Shown here piece by piece: positions 8,151-17,134 of a stretch of DNA of 64,000 nt. A program made the translations under genes and the position numbers. Position 1 is the stretch's first letter. Every line of letters starts with the position of its first letter. The notes under the pieces are model-generated. The model was not told where the DNA came from, did no database searches, and saw only the letters and a program-made list of their open reading frames with translations. Location of the stretch: contig NZ_CP030054.1 in assembly GCF_004114955.1 (NCBI RefSeq), positions 558,001 through 622,000 of the forward strand. Reading direction: 5' to 3'. The stretch comes from Bradyrhizobium guangzhouense. Its GTDB lineage: Bacteria > Pseudomonadota > Alphaproteobacteria > Rhizobiales > Xanthobacteraceae.

Positions 8151-9407
8151 ATGAACGAGATCGCAGTAACATTAGCTTCCGTCGACGCCTGCGTGAACGG
8201 GCGACGGACGCGATCGATCAGATTCCCCCCGGACATCGAACGGCAATTTGAAGCCGACATGCACGACAAGCGGTGTAAGCGCTTGACGATCGGACTGCTC
8301 GTTTCGGCTCCCCTCTATAACCTTTTTCTGCTCGGAGATTGGCTGCTGGTCCCGGACGTCGTGCGGCTGGCCATGTGGGTACATTTCTCAATAGTGACTC
8401 CGTGGATGCTATTGGTCGCCTGGCTCGTATCGCGCAAACCGAGGCCCTTCGTACGGGAGCTCCTAGCAGCCAGTGTTCCGCTACTCATCATCTTGCAGAT
8501 CGACCTCGGTTTTGCCCTGACGGCGAGCGAGAGCGCTGCGCACTACCAGTACGTGGTGATTCCAACTTTGCTCTACACCAATGTCTCACTGCACAGACTC
8601 GAATTCCGCTTCGCTCGTGTCGTGACTGCCGCGATCCTGTTGCTTCACACCGCGTTCGTCATATCCGCAAGCTACATCTCCGCCCCGATAGCGGTGACCA
8701 TCATCGTTCAGCTCCTCATCTGCGGTTACATCACTCTGATCGCAAACTATACAATGGAGCGCGATCTCCGTAGAGCCTACCTCTATTCGCTGAGAGATCG
8801 GCTCAGGCACGCCGATGCGGACGCCGCTTCACGCCGCGATCCATTGACGGGGTTAGCAAACCGGCTGCATCTTGATGATGAACTGTCGCGAGTTTGGTCT
8901 CGCCCCGAGTGCCGAGCATCGCCCGTTTCAGCTGTCATGATCGATATCGACCATTTCAAGCACTTGAACGATCGCTACGGACATGCTGCAGGCGACCTCT
9001 GCCTGAAACGAGTCGCCGCCATACTTCAGGCAGAGATACGAAGGACGGGTGACCTCGTCGCCCGATATGGAGGCGAAGAATTCCTGATAATCCTGCCGGA
9101 TATGGCGATGATGGATGCCGTGCGGCTGGCCGAACGCATTCGCCGATCGATCGAAATTGCTGCGATCCCCAATGAAGGCCGGAGCCTCTTAGGCATCGTC
9201 ACCGCCAGTTTTGGCGTCGCAGCTTGTTCGCCGTCGGATTTGTCTCCTCTGGAATTAATTGCTGCGGCCGATCACGCCCTGTATGCCGCCAAAGGCAAAG
9301 GACGTAATCAGGTCTGGCCTCCACTTGTGGCCGACGCCACCGTTCGCTCGTTGACTGAACCATTGACGTTTATGGCGTCGTCCTCAGAAGCAGCACGAGG
9401 GGTTTGA
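8151..9407 (+). CDS. membrane-anchored diguanylate cyclase (GGDEF)
   Basis: Makes cyclic di-GMP from two GTP. The N-terminal half has about six hydrophobic segments (for example LTIGLLVSAPLYNLFLLGDW and AVTIIVQLLICGYITLIA), a membrane sensor of unassigned type. The C-terminal GGDEF domain starts at DPLTGLANRLHLD, has the active-site motif GGEEF, and keeps the RxxD product-inhibition site (RTGD) five residues upstream. It should therefore be an active, feedback-inhibited cyclase. The ATG at 8151 is preferred; an in-frame TTG lies at 8130. No EAL domain. It is monocistronic, with decayed DNA on both sides. Confidence 0.93.
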   Translation: MNEIAVTLASVDACVNGRRTRSIRFPPDIERQFEADMHDKRCKRLTIGLLVSAPLYNLFLLGDWLLVPDVVRLAMWVHFSIVTPWMLLVAWLVSRKPRPFVRELLAASVPLLIILQIDLGFALTASESAAHYQYVVIPTLLYTNVSLHRLEFRFARVVTAAILLLHTAFVISASYISAPIAVTIIVQLLICGYITLIANYTMERDLRRAYLYSLRDRLRHADADAASRRDPLTGLANRLHLDDELSRVWSRPECRASPVSAVMIDIDHFKHLNDRYGHAAGDLCLKRVAAILQAEIRRTGDLVARYGGEEFLIILPDMAMMDAVRLAERIRRSIEIAAIPNEGRSLLGIVTASFGVAACSPSDLSPLELIAAADHALYAAKGKGRNQVWPPLVADATVRSLTEPLTFMASSSEAARGV

Positions 9408-9601
9408 TTTTCCTGCTTGGGCAAACCCGTGGGAAGCTGCGTAAGCCAGGGACATACGCTAAGCTCTCGATTGCTTCCGTGCCTCCCCCGATCCGGGCTG
9501 GGGTAGCCGATCTCGCGTCGAGTCTGATCCACTTGAGCAGTCATATTCAGATTCCAGGATCTGAAAAAGCGATACTCGCTCGCTGCACGGCAGAGACTTG
9601 G

Positions 9602-10237
9602 CTACGGCTCTGCTTTGCCAAATGAACCTGCGTATAACTGTTCAATCCTCTCGACTTCCTCTTGGGTCAGCGCCGCGAACTCATTGGCTCGTGCGCGGTT
9701 TGATAGCTTACCTTGATTTTGCCGAAGAAAGCCGAAGAGGTTATTCAGCGTCCTCTCGGGCATATCGACTAAACGCTCGACGCCGGCGCAGAACGTGTCG
9801 AACCCTTGAAGAACTCTGGCTTCATTCGGAAGATCTTTCTCAGTTCAGCTCTCGACCGAGCAGCCACTCATACAGGAACCAGATGCGACGCCTGTAAAGA
9901 CCGGTCAGCTTCTGTTTGACCAGCTCGACGATTTCGCCTTCGGCCACAGCAAGAAAAAGCCGCTTCAGGACGGCAAGATCCACGCCCTCGTATTTCAGCG
10001 CAATGTTAGATGCGCCTCAAGGGAAGCTTCTGGGGCGTGCCGAGGTGTGTAAAGGCGCCAGCCATCCTGCTCTAGGATACGATGCTTGGTCCCGATCGCC
10101 GAGAGCGTCCGTGGAATTGGAGCGGAGAGGTGATAAGCGTCGATGAGGGCGGCATAGCCGGCCGGAGCACCGGCTTCGGGCAAACGCCGGTCATGAAAAA
10201 TCGTCCCTGCTCCTGAAAACTGTGCGCTCAACGACAT
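9602..10237 (-). pseudogene. Fic-family protein remnant
   Basis: Three homologous pieces in order on the minus strand. The N-terminal piece (from 10237) reads AGYAALIDAYHLSAPIPRTL and GWRLYTPRHAPEASLEAHL. After a frameshift near 10005 comes KYEGVDLAVLKRLF and RRIWFLYEWLLGREL. A third piece (about 9810-9602) reads VDMPERTLNNLFGFLRQNQGKLS ending GSFGKAEP. These match the flanks of a common proteobacterial Fic-domain protein, but the whole central part, including the HPFxxGNGR catalytic motif, is absent. So it is a non-functional remnant with a frameshift and a large internal deletion. Family assignment is from recognition of these blocks, not from a search. Confidence 0.65.
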
Positions 10238-10532
10238 ATTCCCGAAAGTTCAGCGGCATTAGAGGAGGCGGACGTCGCCGATCTTACGAGATGAGATTCT
10301 TCAAGGCCGGATAGCTCGCGCCGAACACGAAACCGTCCACGCTGCGGGAATCGAAGGCGAGCAACCAGAGACCTTGGGCTTCATTGCCTGAGAACCTGAG
10401 AATTTCAAAGGTGCAAAAGCTGCGCCGTTTGGCCCGGGATTTCAACCTCTTGGATTGATGCGGCACCTCCGGGCACCTTAGGCAGGCCCATCGCTGGTGA
10501 GATCCGTCTTTCAAAGGTCGAGCACAATCGAG
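10238..10532. other. intergenic region beside the Fic remnant
   Basis: No supported gene. A short minus-strand reading (about 10514-10284, ending SVDGFVFGASYPALKNLIS) is protein-like at its C-terminal end but is not recognised. It may be a fragment belonging to the same decay zone as the Fic remnant. Confidence 0.3.
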
Positions 10533-13067
10533 CTAGCGGACCGGAACGGCAATGGGCGGCGCAATCCGCGCTCGAGCCTCATTGTAGACCTCAATGATGC
10601 CTGGCATGGCTACGGTTACAGCAACGCCGAACGGAACTTGCTCGTCTATCTTGCTGCCTCTGTCAGGCTCGCGTTGAATGATCAGCTCGATTTCAGAATC
10701 GACTGTCAGAGCCGGCGCCTTGTCGCCCAGCCAGCGCCGAGAGAAAACGGTCCCCTTGCTTGCCTGATTGACATCAGGCTGCGTCTTGGATGGCTGCACG
10801 CGGAACTGATCGATCTCATCTGAACTCGCCAAAAGCGAAAGCTTCACTGAGCGATACGATTGTCGACCGGGATGCACGGGCGTGAACCATGCAAGCGTTG
10901 CGGTCACCGAGTGGGGGAGAGATTGGCCGCTCATGCAAGCCGGTAACGGAACAACAACCGAACGTCTTGTCTCCTGCGCCAGCGTTCCGACGGCCCAAAA
11001 CGTCGCCCTGTCGGAAGCGCAATAAATTGCATCGTCCGGACTAACAACGCCGTAGCCTAAGAAGCGCCGGATATTATCCTTCTGCCTGACGAATTGCTTT
11101 GCATCAGCTGGACCTAGCACGCTCTTGATGAGCTCGGCGCTATCTTGCGGCCACGAGGCTGTATGCACTAACAGCGCCTTGAGAAGCGCGGCGCGCTGAT
11201 GGTGGGGCAGGGACAGAAAGTCCTGCCCGTACGTGTCTTCCAAAGCGTCATGAATTCTGTGAGCCGTCCTGGAGGCCAGAGCTGCCGCAGCACTTGTGCC
11301 GGAAGTGTAATGCTCCCAATTGCTGCTGCCCTCGCGCGGCGGAGCTGCAACCTTGAGCCCATGCGGTCGAGCAGGTCCACTTGGCCTTACAGCAAGCGCC
11401 GTTCCACTGGCCACCATGGTTAAATGCTCACGAGAGCCAGGCATCAAAATATCCGGTTTGACGCCGTTTGCAAATCCTGGACCCAATCCGCTGGATGGAT
11501 TGGTGATGATCATCGGATGATACGGATCGACCCTGCCTCTAGCGCTACGGCGATCGGCTGCGCTAACGGCGTCGATATTGGCGGAGCCTACCGTGATCCC
11601 GTTCACTGTTTCCGACGGTGAAAGCAGCCGGCGAGAAGTGATCAATCGCGACAGCGCGGACAACGTATGTCTGGCCCGATCGGGCTGGTCCGTCGCTTCA
11701 TAAGCAGCCATGGTGGGGATGGATGCTATCTCGAATGAGCCGGCGTGATTGCCGGCACTCACGCAGAACAGAATTCCATATCGATGGGCCAATCTGTCGA
11801 CCAACCTCGCCCAGGGCGACAGCCGCCCATGAAATGGCTTTCGGACATTGCCGAGCGAAAGATTGACGATCACAACTGACGGAGCGCTCGGATCGTCGTT
11901 GCGCCGCATCGAGACCACAGCTTGATAAACCAGGTCGACAATCAGCCGGTCCTCAGGAAATTGATCAGCAGCCCCCAAGAGCGGTATGCAATGGATGCGG
12001 CGCGCCAGCGGCGGCTCATTGGTGTTTCGGTCGCCATGCACGATCAGAGAAGCCATAGCTGTGCCGTGAGCCCTTTCAGCCACGACGGCTGCGCCCTCTA
12101 AATCGAATTGATCGTCGACATTCATTCGATCACGAAGCAGAGGGTGCTGGGAAACGGGCACGCCATCCAATAAGGCCAAAATTGGTTGGCCTTCAGAAGG
12201 AAGCGGTCCCAGTCCGCCTTGGAGCTGACTGGCGTCTTCGACTTGCACCGGCGCAACAATACTCTGTGGCCGAATGTGCATGACCGGGTCCATGCCGCTC
12301 AACCCGGTCGCGGAGCGCTCGGTAATTTGCCGGATCGCGGCAACTGGCAGGTTAGCCAAAAGGGCATGATAGGCGATGTCCGGGATCCGGCACTGCGTCA
12401 CAAGAGTGCCACCGACCGCCCTAATCTCGCTGATGACTCCTTGTTGGTTCGAAGCCGCCATGTCCTCCGACGATCGAAACACAAGCTCGATCTCAACGGG
12501 GAGAATTTCCTCATCTCCCATGAGCTCGATCTCGTGCGCAAGGATCTCTCGATCACCATCTTGAACACGATCTCCCGGCCCCCATACTCTGATGTCACGG
12601 AGCGTCGCAAAGACATCCCGCCAGGGTGCGAACCCCTCCCCAATTGCTTGCCCGGATACCCATCTCTTCCAGAGCGACAGGATGTTCTGCAAAGCCGTGA
12701 CATCTGGCACAAGAAGATAGGCCTCAGGCGACTTGTCCTTCTCATCGCCCTCCAGCTCCTCTTCATCGATGAGCTCCAGACCAGGCACTCTTCGGATCGC
12801 ATTCGCAAAATTCGCAACTGCCCCCCGAACCTCAAAAACCAGCAGCCGCTCTGGCGCCAGCGCGGACGGGTCTGATCGCAAAGTTAAGCCGCTTGGGTCT
12901 CGACCCAAGACTTGTTCGAGGCGACGGAAGCGGGGGCCAAATGCTGCATTCTGTGCAGCAGCCGTGAATTTAGCCGGCCTGGGGATCGGTTGCGGCCTGC
13001 CTTTTGGTCTTGCCGCCTGATTGCCTGGCGTCAGTCGCAGCAGAGGCTTCGTTGGATCGGCCGCCAT
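10533..13067 (-). CDS. subtilisin-like (S8) serine protease paired with an AAA+ ATPase
   Basis: Large 844-aa protein with a subtilase domain in its second half. The triad is visible: Asp301 in LALLDGVP, His334 in ERAHGTAMAS and Ser in YTSGTSAAAA near residue 595, with the oxyanion Asn in FCVSAGNHAG. The first 290 residues are a non-catalytic N-terminal region and the last 200 a C-terminal extension. There is no signal peptide, so it should act in the cytoplasm. The ATG at 13067 lies 98 nt inside the end of the AAA+ gene. That unusually long overlap argues for co-expression of the pair. An AAA+ unfoldase-like partner plus a cytoplasmic subtilase suggests regulated proteolysis, possibly defence; that role is inference. 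Confidence 0.88.
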   Translation of the reverse strand: MAADPTKPLLRLTPGNQAARPKGRPQPIPRPAKFTAAAQNAAFGPRFRRLEQVLGRDPSGLTLRSDPSALAPERLLVFEVRGAVANFANAIRRVPGLELIDEEELEGDEKDKSPEAYLLVPDVTALQNILSLWKRWVSGQAIGEGFAPWRDVFATLRDIRVWGPGDRVQDGDREILAHEIELMGDEEILPVEIELVFRSSEDMAASNQQGVISEIRAVGGTLVTQCRIPDIAYHALLANLPVAAIRQITERSATGLSGMDPVMHIRPQSIVAPVQVEDASQLQGGLGPLPSEGQPILALLDGVPVSQHPLLRDRMNVDDQFDLEGAAVVAERAHGTAMASLIVHGDRNTNEPPLARRIHCIPLLGAADQFPEDRLIVDLVYQAVVSMRRNDDPSAPSVVIVNLSLGNVRKPFHGRLSPWARLVDRLAHRYGILFCVSAGNHAGSFEIASIPTMAAYEATDQPDRARHTLSALSRLITSRRLLSPSETVNGITVGSANIDAVSAADRRSARGRVDPYHPMIITNPSSGLGPGFANGVKPDILMPGSREHLTMVASGTALAVRPSGPARPHGLKVAAPPREGSSNWEHYTSGTSAAAALASRTAHRIHDALEDTYGQDFLSLPHHQRAALLKALLVHTASWPQDSAELIKSVLGPADAKQFVRQKDNIRRFLGYGVVSPDDAIYCASDRATFWAVGTLAQETRRSVVVPLPACMSGQSLPHSVTATLAWFTPVHPGRQSYRSVKLSLLASSDEIDQFRVQPSKTQPDVNQASKGTVFSRRWLGDKAPALTVDSEIELIIQREPDRGSKIDEQVPFGVAVTVAMPGIIEVYNEARARIAPPIAVPVR

Positions 13068-14046
13068 GCAGGTTCTCTGGCTTTACTCTCGATGACCAAA
13101 ATTCGAGTTCAGTCTTGACCGCAGAATCGATCGAGATCTCACCAAGACCAAGAATTTGTCGCCGTCGAACGTTCTGACAGAAATCAAGCACTTCAGCATA
13201 GGAGGTTGCGTCAATCTTTTGCGCGAGTTCAAAAGCCGACAGCGAAGGGCGCTCGGGCCAGCCCATATAAATTCGTTCTATGAAATGTGCGATTTCCGCA
13301 ACTTGCGGAGCGGGAAATGCAATCTTTATCTGAAAACGTCTCCATACGGCTCGATCAAGCAATTCAGCATGATTCGTAGCCGCTATTGTTACCACGTAAC
13401 TGGGAAGTTTATCGATCTGCATCAAGAGAAACGAAACAACGCGCTTGATTTCGCCCGTTTCGTGATCATCTCCACGCTCTTTTCCAATCGCATCGAACTC
13501 GTCGAAAAACAAAACGCAAGGTTGGGTTCGCGCATAGTCGAATAGCGCGCGAAGACGCGCGTTTGTTTCGCCTAGATAGCTTCCTACGAGCGCGTCGTAC
13601 CGCACCACGAAAAACGGCAGAGAAAGGCCCTCTGCAATCGCTTCTGCAAAGGAAGTTTTGCCGTTGCCTGGAGGACCAGACAGGAGAACCCGATGCCGCG
13701 GCTCATATCCGCTTGCCCGCAGCACGTCTGCCCGCACATGCTCCTCGATCAGCTGCATCCCTTCGGCGCGCGCAGGCAAGGGTAAAACCAGCTCATCGAG
13801 AGATATGCGTGGCGTAACTTCTAAAATCGTGTCGCGCCCAGCAGCTTGCGGAGACCGCTGAGAGGCAACCAGACTTGGCGGCGTCACAGCTATCGTCTGC
13901 AGCGCTCGCTCAAGCCGATCGGCCAGCGCGTGATGACTCTTTGCGCGCTCATCAGCCACAATCGCTTCGACCGCCGAGCGCATCATTGGCCGATCGCCGG
14001 TCACACCGGCGCGCACGAGAGATATGAGTAAGTCGCTCTTGGCCAT
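12970..14046 (-). CDS. AAA+ ATPase (FtsH/CDC48-like AAA core)
   Basis: About 358 aa, starting MAKSDLLIS (ATG 14046). The AAA module has Walker A GPPGNGKT (about residues 124-131), Walker B CVLFFDEFDAIGKERGD, sensor 1 in VTIAATNHAELLDRAVWRRF and the arginine-finger RRF. A helical N-terminal region of about 115 residues may bind substrate or partner. There is no protease domain in the protein itself. The next gene, overlapping by 98 nt, is a subtilase, so the two probably form an ATP-driven protease or a sensor-effector pair. The C-terminal tail (KTKRQAATDPQ) is low-complexity and charged, in the overlap region. Confidence 0.9.
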   Translation of the reverse strand: MAKSDLLISLVRAGVTGDRPMMRSAVEAIVADERAKSHHALADRLERALQTIAVTPPSLVASQRSPQAAGRDTILEVTPRISLDELVLPLPARAEGMQLIEEHVRADVLRASGYEPRHRVLLSGPPGNGKTSFAEAIAEGLSLPFFVVRYDALVGSYLGETNARLRALFDYARTQPCVLFFDEFDAIGKERGDDHETGEIKRVVSFLLMQIDKLPSYVVTIAATNHAELLDRAVWRRFQIKIAFPAPQVAEIAHFIERIYMGWPERPSLSAFELAQKIDATSYAEVLDFCQNVRRRQILGLGEISIDSAVKTELEFWSSRVKPENLHGGRSNEASAATDARQSGGKTKRQAATDPQAG

Positions 14047-14661
14047 GACAGACAGCCTATTACAGGATTGCGCGCCCACGCTGCTAGAAATGGTCCCAGC
14101 TTGTGAACAACTCGCCGATAACCAAGGTTCCTTGCCGGGGTCGCTCGGCGAGCCTATCCGGCGGGGATTAACATATTGAAAAGCTGCAACAAATAAGACT
14201 TCTCGTCCGCCGTCATGACTGGTCGAGTCTGTTCTGCCTGCTCAAGCATTCCCCGTCATCCTGTTGACTGCCTGCCTCTGACAAAACTAGCCAGCCTTCA
14301 TAGCTAGCGCCGACCGAAAGTCCGGCAGAGCCTTCGAGCACTCGCCTCGCGCGCTTTGGCGCTTTATGCCCATCCGAGAGGGGTCGTCAGGGGATTGTTC
14401 ACTTTTTGTTCAATGCCGTCAAGTCGCAGTCCAATACCGGCGTTCGACCTGTTCCGGAGCGAGAATCGTGAGCAAATGGATCAAGCCCACCGGGGGCGCC
14501 GATGCTCGTATCCGTGCATAGTCGAGCTGCTGCAAGCAATGGATGACCCTAATCCCTAAAAGGCGTTGGAATCGCATGCGCTGAACTTTCTCGCGTCGAT
14601 GCAAATATTCACGGCCGCCGAGCAAAGTAGCCCCCTATCGAAAGTCATGGTCCCGATTGAC
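14047..14661. other. intergenic region between the AAA+ gene and higBA
   Basis: About 615 nt with no gene I can support on either strand. It must hold the promoter of the AAA+/subtilase pair (minus strand, near 14050-14150). No clear hairpin, repeat or tRNA was seen. Confidence 0.4.
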
Positions 14662-15036
14662 CTAAGCCGCAACACTTCCGCTCGCGGAGATCAGCAAATC
14701 CGCTGGAATATGGAAACGTTCGCGCAGACGCTTCACCATCGTCATGCTCAATTCGCGCTTGCCGGACATGACCTCACTGACGCGACTAGCAGTGCCCAGA
14801 AGCGGCACAAGATCAGCGCGCGTCAAACCATGTTGTTCCACCAGATAGGTTAGCAAATCGGGCAACGGCGGCGCTTTGCGCGGCCAGCGTGCGCGTTCAT
14901 AAGCCTCGATAAGGCGAGCCTGAGCTACCATACGCGCTCGATCGGCAGCCTCGTTAGATTGCATCAGCTTGCCGACAAGCGCCTTGGCCGCCTCATGATC
15001 GGCCTGGTTCTGGATAATTATCAATGTTGCCTTCAT
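14662..15036 (-). CDS. higA: HigA-family antitoxin (HTH)
   Basis: Antitoxin of a type II system, 124 aa from the ATG at 15036 (MKATLIII). The C-terminal half carries a Cro/CI-type helix-turn-helix in the HigA arrangement: LTYLVEQHGLTRADLVPLLGT, then SRVSEVMSGKRELSMTMVKRL and FHIPADLLI. Its start overlaps the toxin stop by one base (TGATG). Toxin before antitoxin is the normal order for higBA. It is expected to neutralise the toxin and repress the operon, probably by binding the inverted repeat at 15367-15407. Confidence 0.88.
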   Translation of the reverse strand: MKATLIIIQNQADHEAAKALVGKLMQSNEAADRARMVAQARLIEAYERARWPRKAPPLPDLLTYLVEQHGLTRADLVPLLGTASRVSEVMSGKRELSMTMVKRLRERFHIPADLLISASGSVAA

Positions 15037-15347
15037 CACACCGTCTCCGCGTCCACCTTGTCACAGTCTTCATGACTGCCGAAAAAGCGGATCATCAACA
15101 CGCCATCACGATATTGAACCATGGCGATCAGGCGGTAGTCATTGGCCTTGATGTTGAACACCACGCGTCCGCCTTTCAGGATGCTTGCCTTGGGATGCGA
15201 TCGCTTCACCTGTTGCGGCGTCCGCCAGTCCGAAGCCTCAGCAATTGCCAGCCATGCCCTGTATTGAGCGCGCGCTGCATCGATGCCCCGATGACCAGAG
15301 CGTTCGGCAAAATAGCGCTCACCAAGGTCCGTGCCGACCACCAGCAT
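15036..15347 (-). CDS. higB: HigB-family toxin (mRNA interferase)
   Basis: Toxin of a type II pair, 103 aa. It has the RelE/HigB fold pattern: ARAQYRAWLAIAEASDW, then VVFNIKANDYRLIAMVQY and the C-terminal FFGSHEDCDKVDAETV, which matches the HigB ending 'GTHxxYDxIDAET'. Family members cleave mRNA on the ribosome. It is directly followed by and overlaps higA. A 41-nt inverted repeat lies 20 nt upstream of its ATG. It looks intact. Confidence 0.88.
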   Translation of the reverse strand: MLVVGTDLGERYFAERSGHRGIDAARAQYRAWLAIAEASDWRTPQQVKRSHPKASILKGGRVVFNIKANDYRLIAMVQYRDGVLMIRFFGSHEDCDKVDAETV

Positions 15348-15366
15348 GAAGGGATACTACCGTCGA

Positions 15367-15407
15367 TTTCCCAAAAATGGAAGAGGGGAATTTCCATTTT
15401 TGGGAAA
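15367..15407. promoter_or_regulatory. 16-bp perfect inverted repeat upstream of higBA
   Basis: The left arm TTTCCCAAAAATGGAA (15367-15382) and right arm TTCCATTTTTGGGAAA (15392-15407) are perfect complements around a 9-nt spacer. The element sits 20 nt upstream of the higB start codon on the minus strand. That is where an autorepressing HigA-HigB complex would bind, so an operator is the likeliest reading. A transcript hairpin in the 5' leader is an alternative. Confidence 0.7.
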
Positions 15408-15644
15408 CGCATGCCGCCCGCCGACAGTAAGATAGTCTTGCCACTCGGGGCTAATTCACGATCCGATCGGCTCGCACTTTCGCGGCGAAGCCGAAGCCCG
15501 CCGCGAACGCTTCTAGGCACGCCCCGCGGTTGATAAATCAAAATCGCATTTCGAACTCAGAATGACGCGGTCAATTGCGACTGGACAATTTTGTGCGTTA
15601 GAAGCAAAAGAATCGTCTCGCCGCAGATGCTCTCAAGACTTCCG

Positions 15645-16106
15645 CTAGGGAAGATTGGGCGGCTGACCAATTCGCTCCAGATCGGCGAGACACTTGTCCA
15701 GGTTGCTTTTGGCGTCCTGCAGGAACCTGCTCGTTTCGGCAAGCCGCCTGAGATCAGGCTTGACCGGTCCCTCGCTCACAGCGCTCAGCTGGTGGCAAAC
15801 AGTTGCAAGATCACCCGAGATGTCTTCGAGGACGAAGGCGAGGTTTTCCAGCGGCACGAGCTCCGAAAAGAAAGACTTCAAGGCGCTTTCGTCCTGGCCA
15901 GAGGGACCTTCGAATCTGACTTCGACCAGTGGCACCAACACCTCGCGGTTGTCGCGCCCGACCCTTCCCATGCTCATGATGAGCGAGCTGAACGTCGTCG
16001 AAACAAAGGTCAACCGATCGAGCAGGGTGTTTCCATACAATACTAGCGATTCCGATTCGCCTTGCGCCTGCTCCGTTGTCGAAGCCCCGAGATCCTCATT
16101 CGACAT
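15645..16106 (-). CDS. small hypothetical protein, third gene of a nitrilase cassette
   Basis: 153 aa, family not recognised. It is acidic at the N-terminus (MSNEDLGAST) and helical in appearance in the C-terminal half (RRLAETSRFLQDAKSNLDKCL). There is no signal peptide or membrane segment. Its ATG lies 11 nt inside the end of the winged-helix gene, so it is translationally linked to it. The middle segment VLVPLVEVRFEGP might form a beta strand pair. Function unknown; it could be a partner or immunity-like subunit of the cassette, which is speculation. Confidence 0.7.
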   Translation of the reverse strand: MSNEDLGASTTEQAQGESESLVLYGNTLLDRLTFVSTTFSSLIMSMGRVGRDNREVLVPLVEVRFEGPSGQDESALKSFFSELVPLENLAFVLEDISGDLATVCHQLSAVSEGPVKPDLRRLAETSRFLQDAKSNLDKCLADLERIGQPPNLP

Positions 16107-17064
16107 GCTCGGAGTCCTCTCCTGCGCTCAAGTGCAGCATACCCGAAGGGAACGAGACGGGCTTTGGACTGTTCACCGCCTCAATCGATGTGGAGGCGCC
16201 GTGACCTTCGGCTTTCTTCACCTGCACGACCGTCACCGACGAGCCATGATACGAGCTCTTCGTTCGCGCCTTCATATAGCCGGGAGCTGTCGGTGCCGGC
16301 GGATGAAGCAGGTAGTCCTCCATCACCTGACGGACGCCAAGCGGGTCACGCATCACTAGTCCCGCCGCATGCAACGTAGGATGCATCGGGCTCGGCAAAT
16401 CAAACAGGCTGCGAAGAACGACATTTTCTTCAGCCGTGAGGGCAGGGTGGGTTCTGAGACCCATTTTCCTGCGCATAAGCTGCGCCAATTGGCCAGCGCC
16501 CCTTGCTGTGGGCCCTTCGTGCCTTTCAAGCGCCATAAGGCCATCGCGCGTCAGCGCGAAATGAGCAAACTTTCCAGCCGCCGTTCGTTCCACAAAACGC
16601 GCATTGGTCATCAGGCGAAGAATGCGGCTGAGATTGGCATCCTTCAGATCCAGTTTCTTAGCAATGACCGTCTTCTCCAGCTGACGCGACGGTGCATCCC
16701 GCAACAACCGAAGTATCTCGACGACATGCTGACGGTGCATGACCTCGCTTGGACGAGCAACCTTGGCGGTGTTGATCGACATCTGCAGAAGATCGTAAAA
16801 CGCTCTGAAGCGCTCGGCATAGGCGGCATTCTTCGGCGCGAGCGAGGCGCTCACCCGACGCAGAATATCAAACCATTCCCGCAGCTCCGGATCGCGGCGC
16901 CGGCTCTCCAGAGAATTCCAGAGCCAAGCCCCAAGTGTTGCGTAAATACGCTCCAGGCTGCTTTCGGATCCCTCTTTAAGGAATTCCGAAATGACGCTCC
17001 GCGCCTCAGTCGCGGTGGCCTCGCCGCTCTCTATCTTTTCCAATGCTACGTCCGACATGGCCAT
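16096..17064 (-). CDS. winged-helix protein of a nitrilase cassette
   Basis: 322 aa, family not identified. The N-terminal third is helical (SLERIYATLGAWLWNSLESRRRD). A central winged-helix, MarR/ArsR-like, is clear: VVEILRLLRDAPSRQLEKTVIAKKLDLKDANLSRILRLM, then a wing and 'FALTRDGLMALERH'. The C-terminal region is rich in Pro, Ser and Lys and probably flexible. It lies 70 nt after the nitrilase-fold gene and overlaps the small protein gene. It could be a regulator of the cassette or a nucleic-acid-binding subunit. Two ATGs (17064 and 17058) are possible starts. Confidence 0.75.
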   Translation of the reverse strand: MAMSDVALEKIESGEATATEARSVISEFLKEGSESSLERIYATLGAWLWNSLESRRRDPELREWFDILRRVSASLAPKNAAYAERFRAFYDLLQMSINTAKVARPSEVMHRQHVVEILRLLRDAPSRQLEKTVIAKKLDLKDANLSRILRLMTNARFVERTAAGKFAHFALTRDGLMALERHEGPTARGAGQLAQLMRRKMGLRTHPALTAEENVVLRSLFDLPSPMHPTLHAAGLVMRDPLGVRQVMEDYLLHPPAPTAPGYMKARTKSSYHGSSVTVVQVKKAEGHGASTSIEAVNSPKPVSFPSGMLHLSAGEDSEHVE

Positions 17065-17134
17065 ACCCTACGTCACAACCCTTAAGATCATTTTACAACG
17101 CTTTACTCTGATTTTAGTCTCTGAATCTAGGGTG

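Noticed and set aside
15206..15541. Minus-strand open frame overlapping higB and its inverted repeat
   Set aside because: It covers the operator-like repeat and the higB gene in another frame; higB has clear family sequence.
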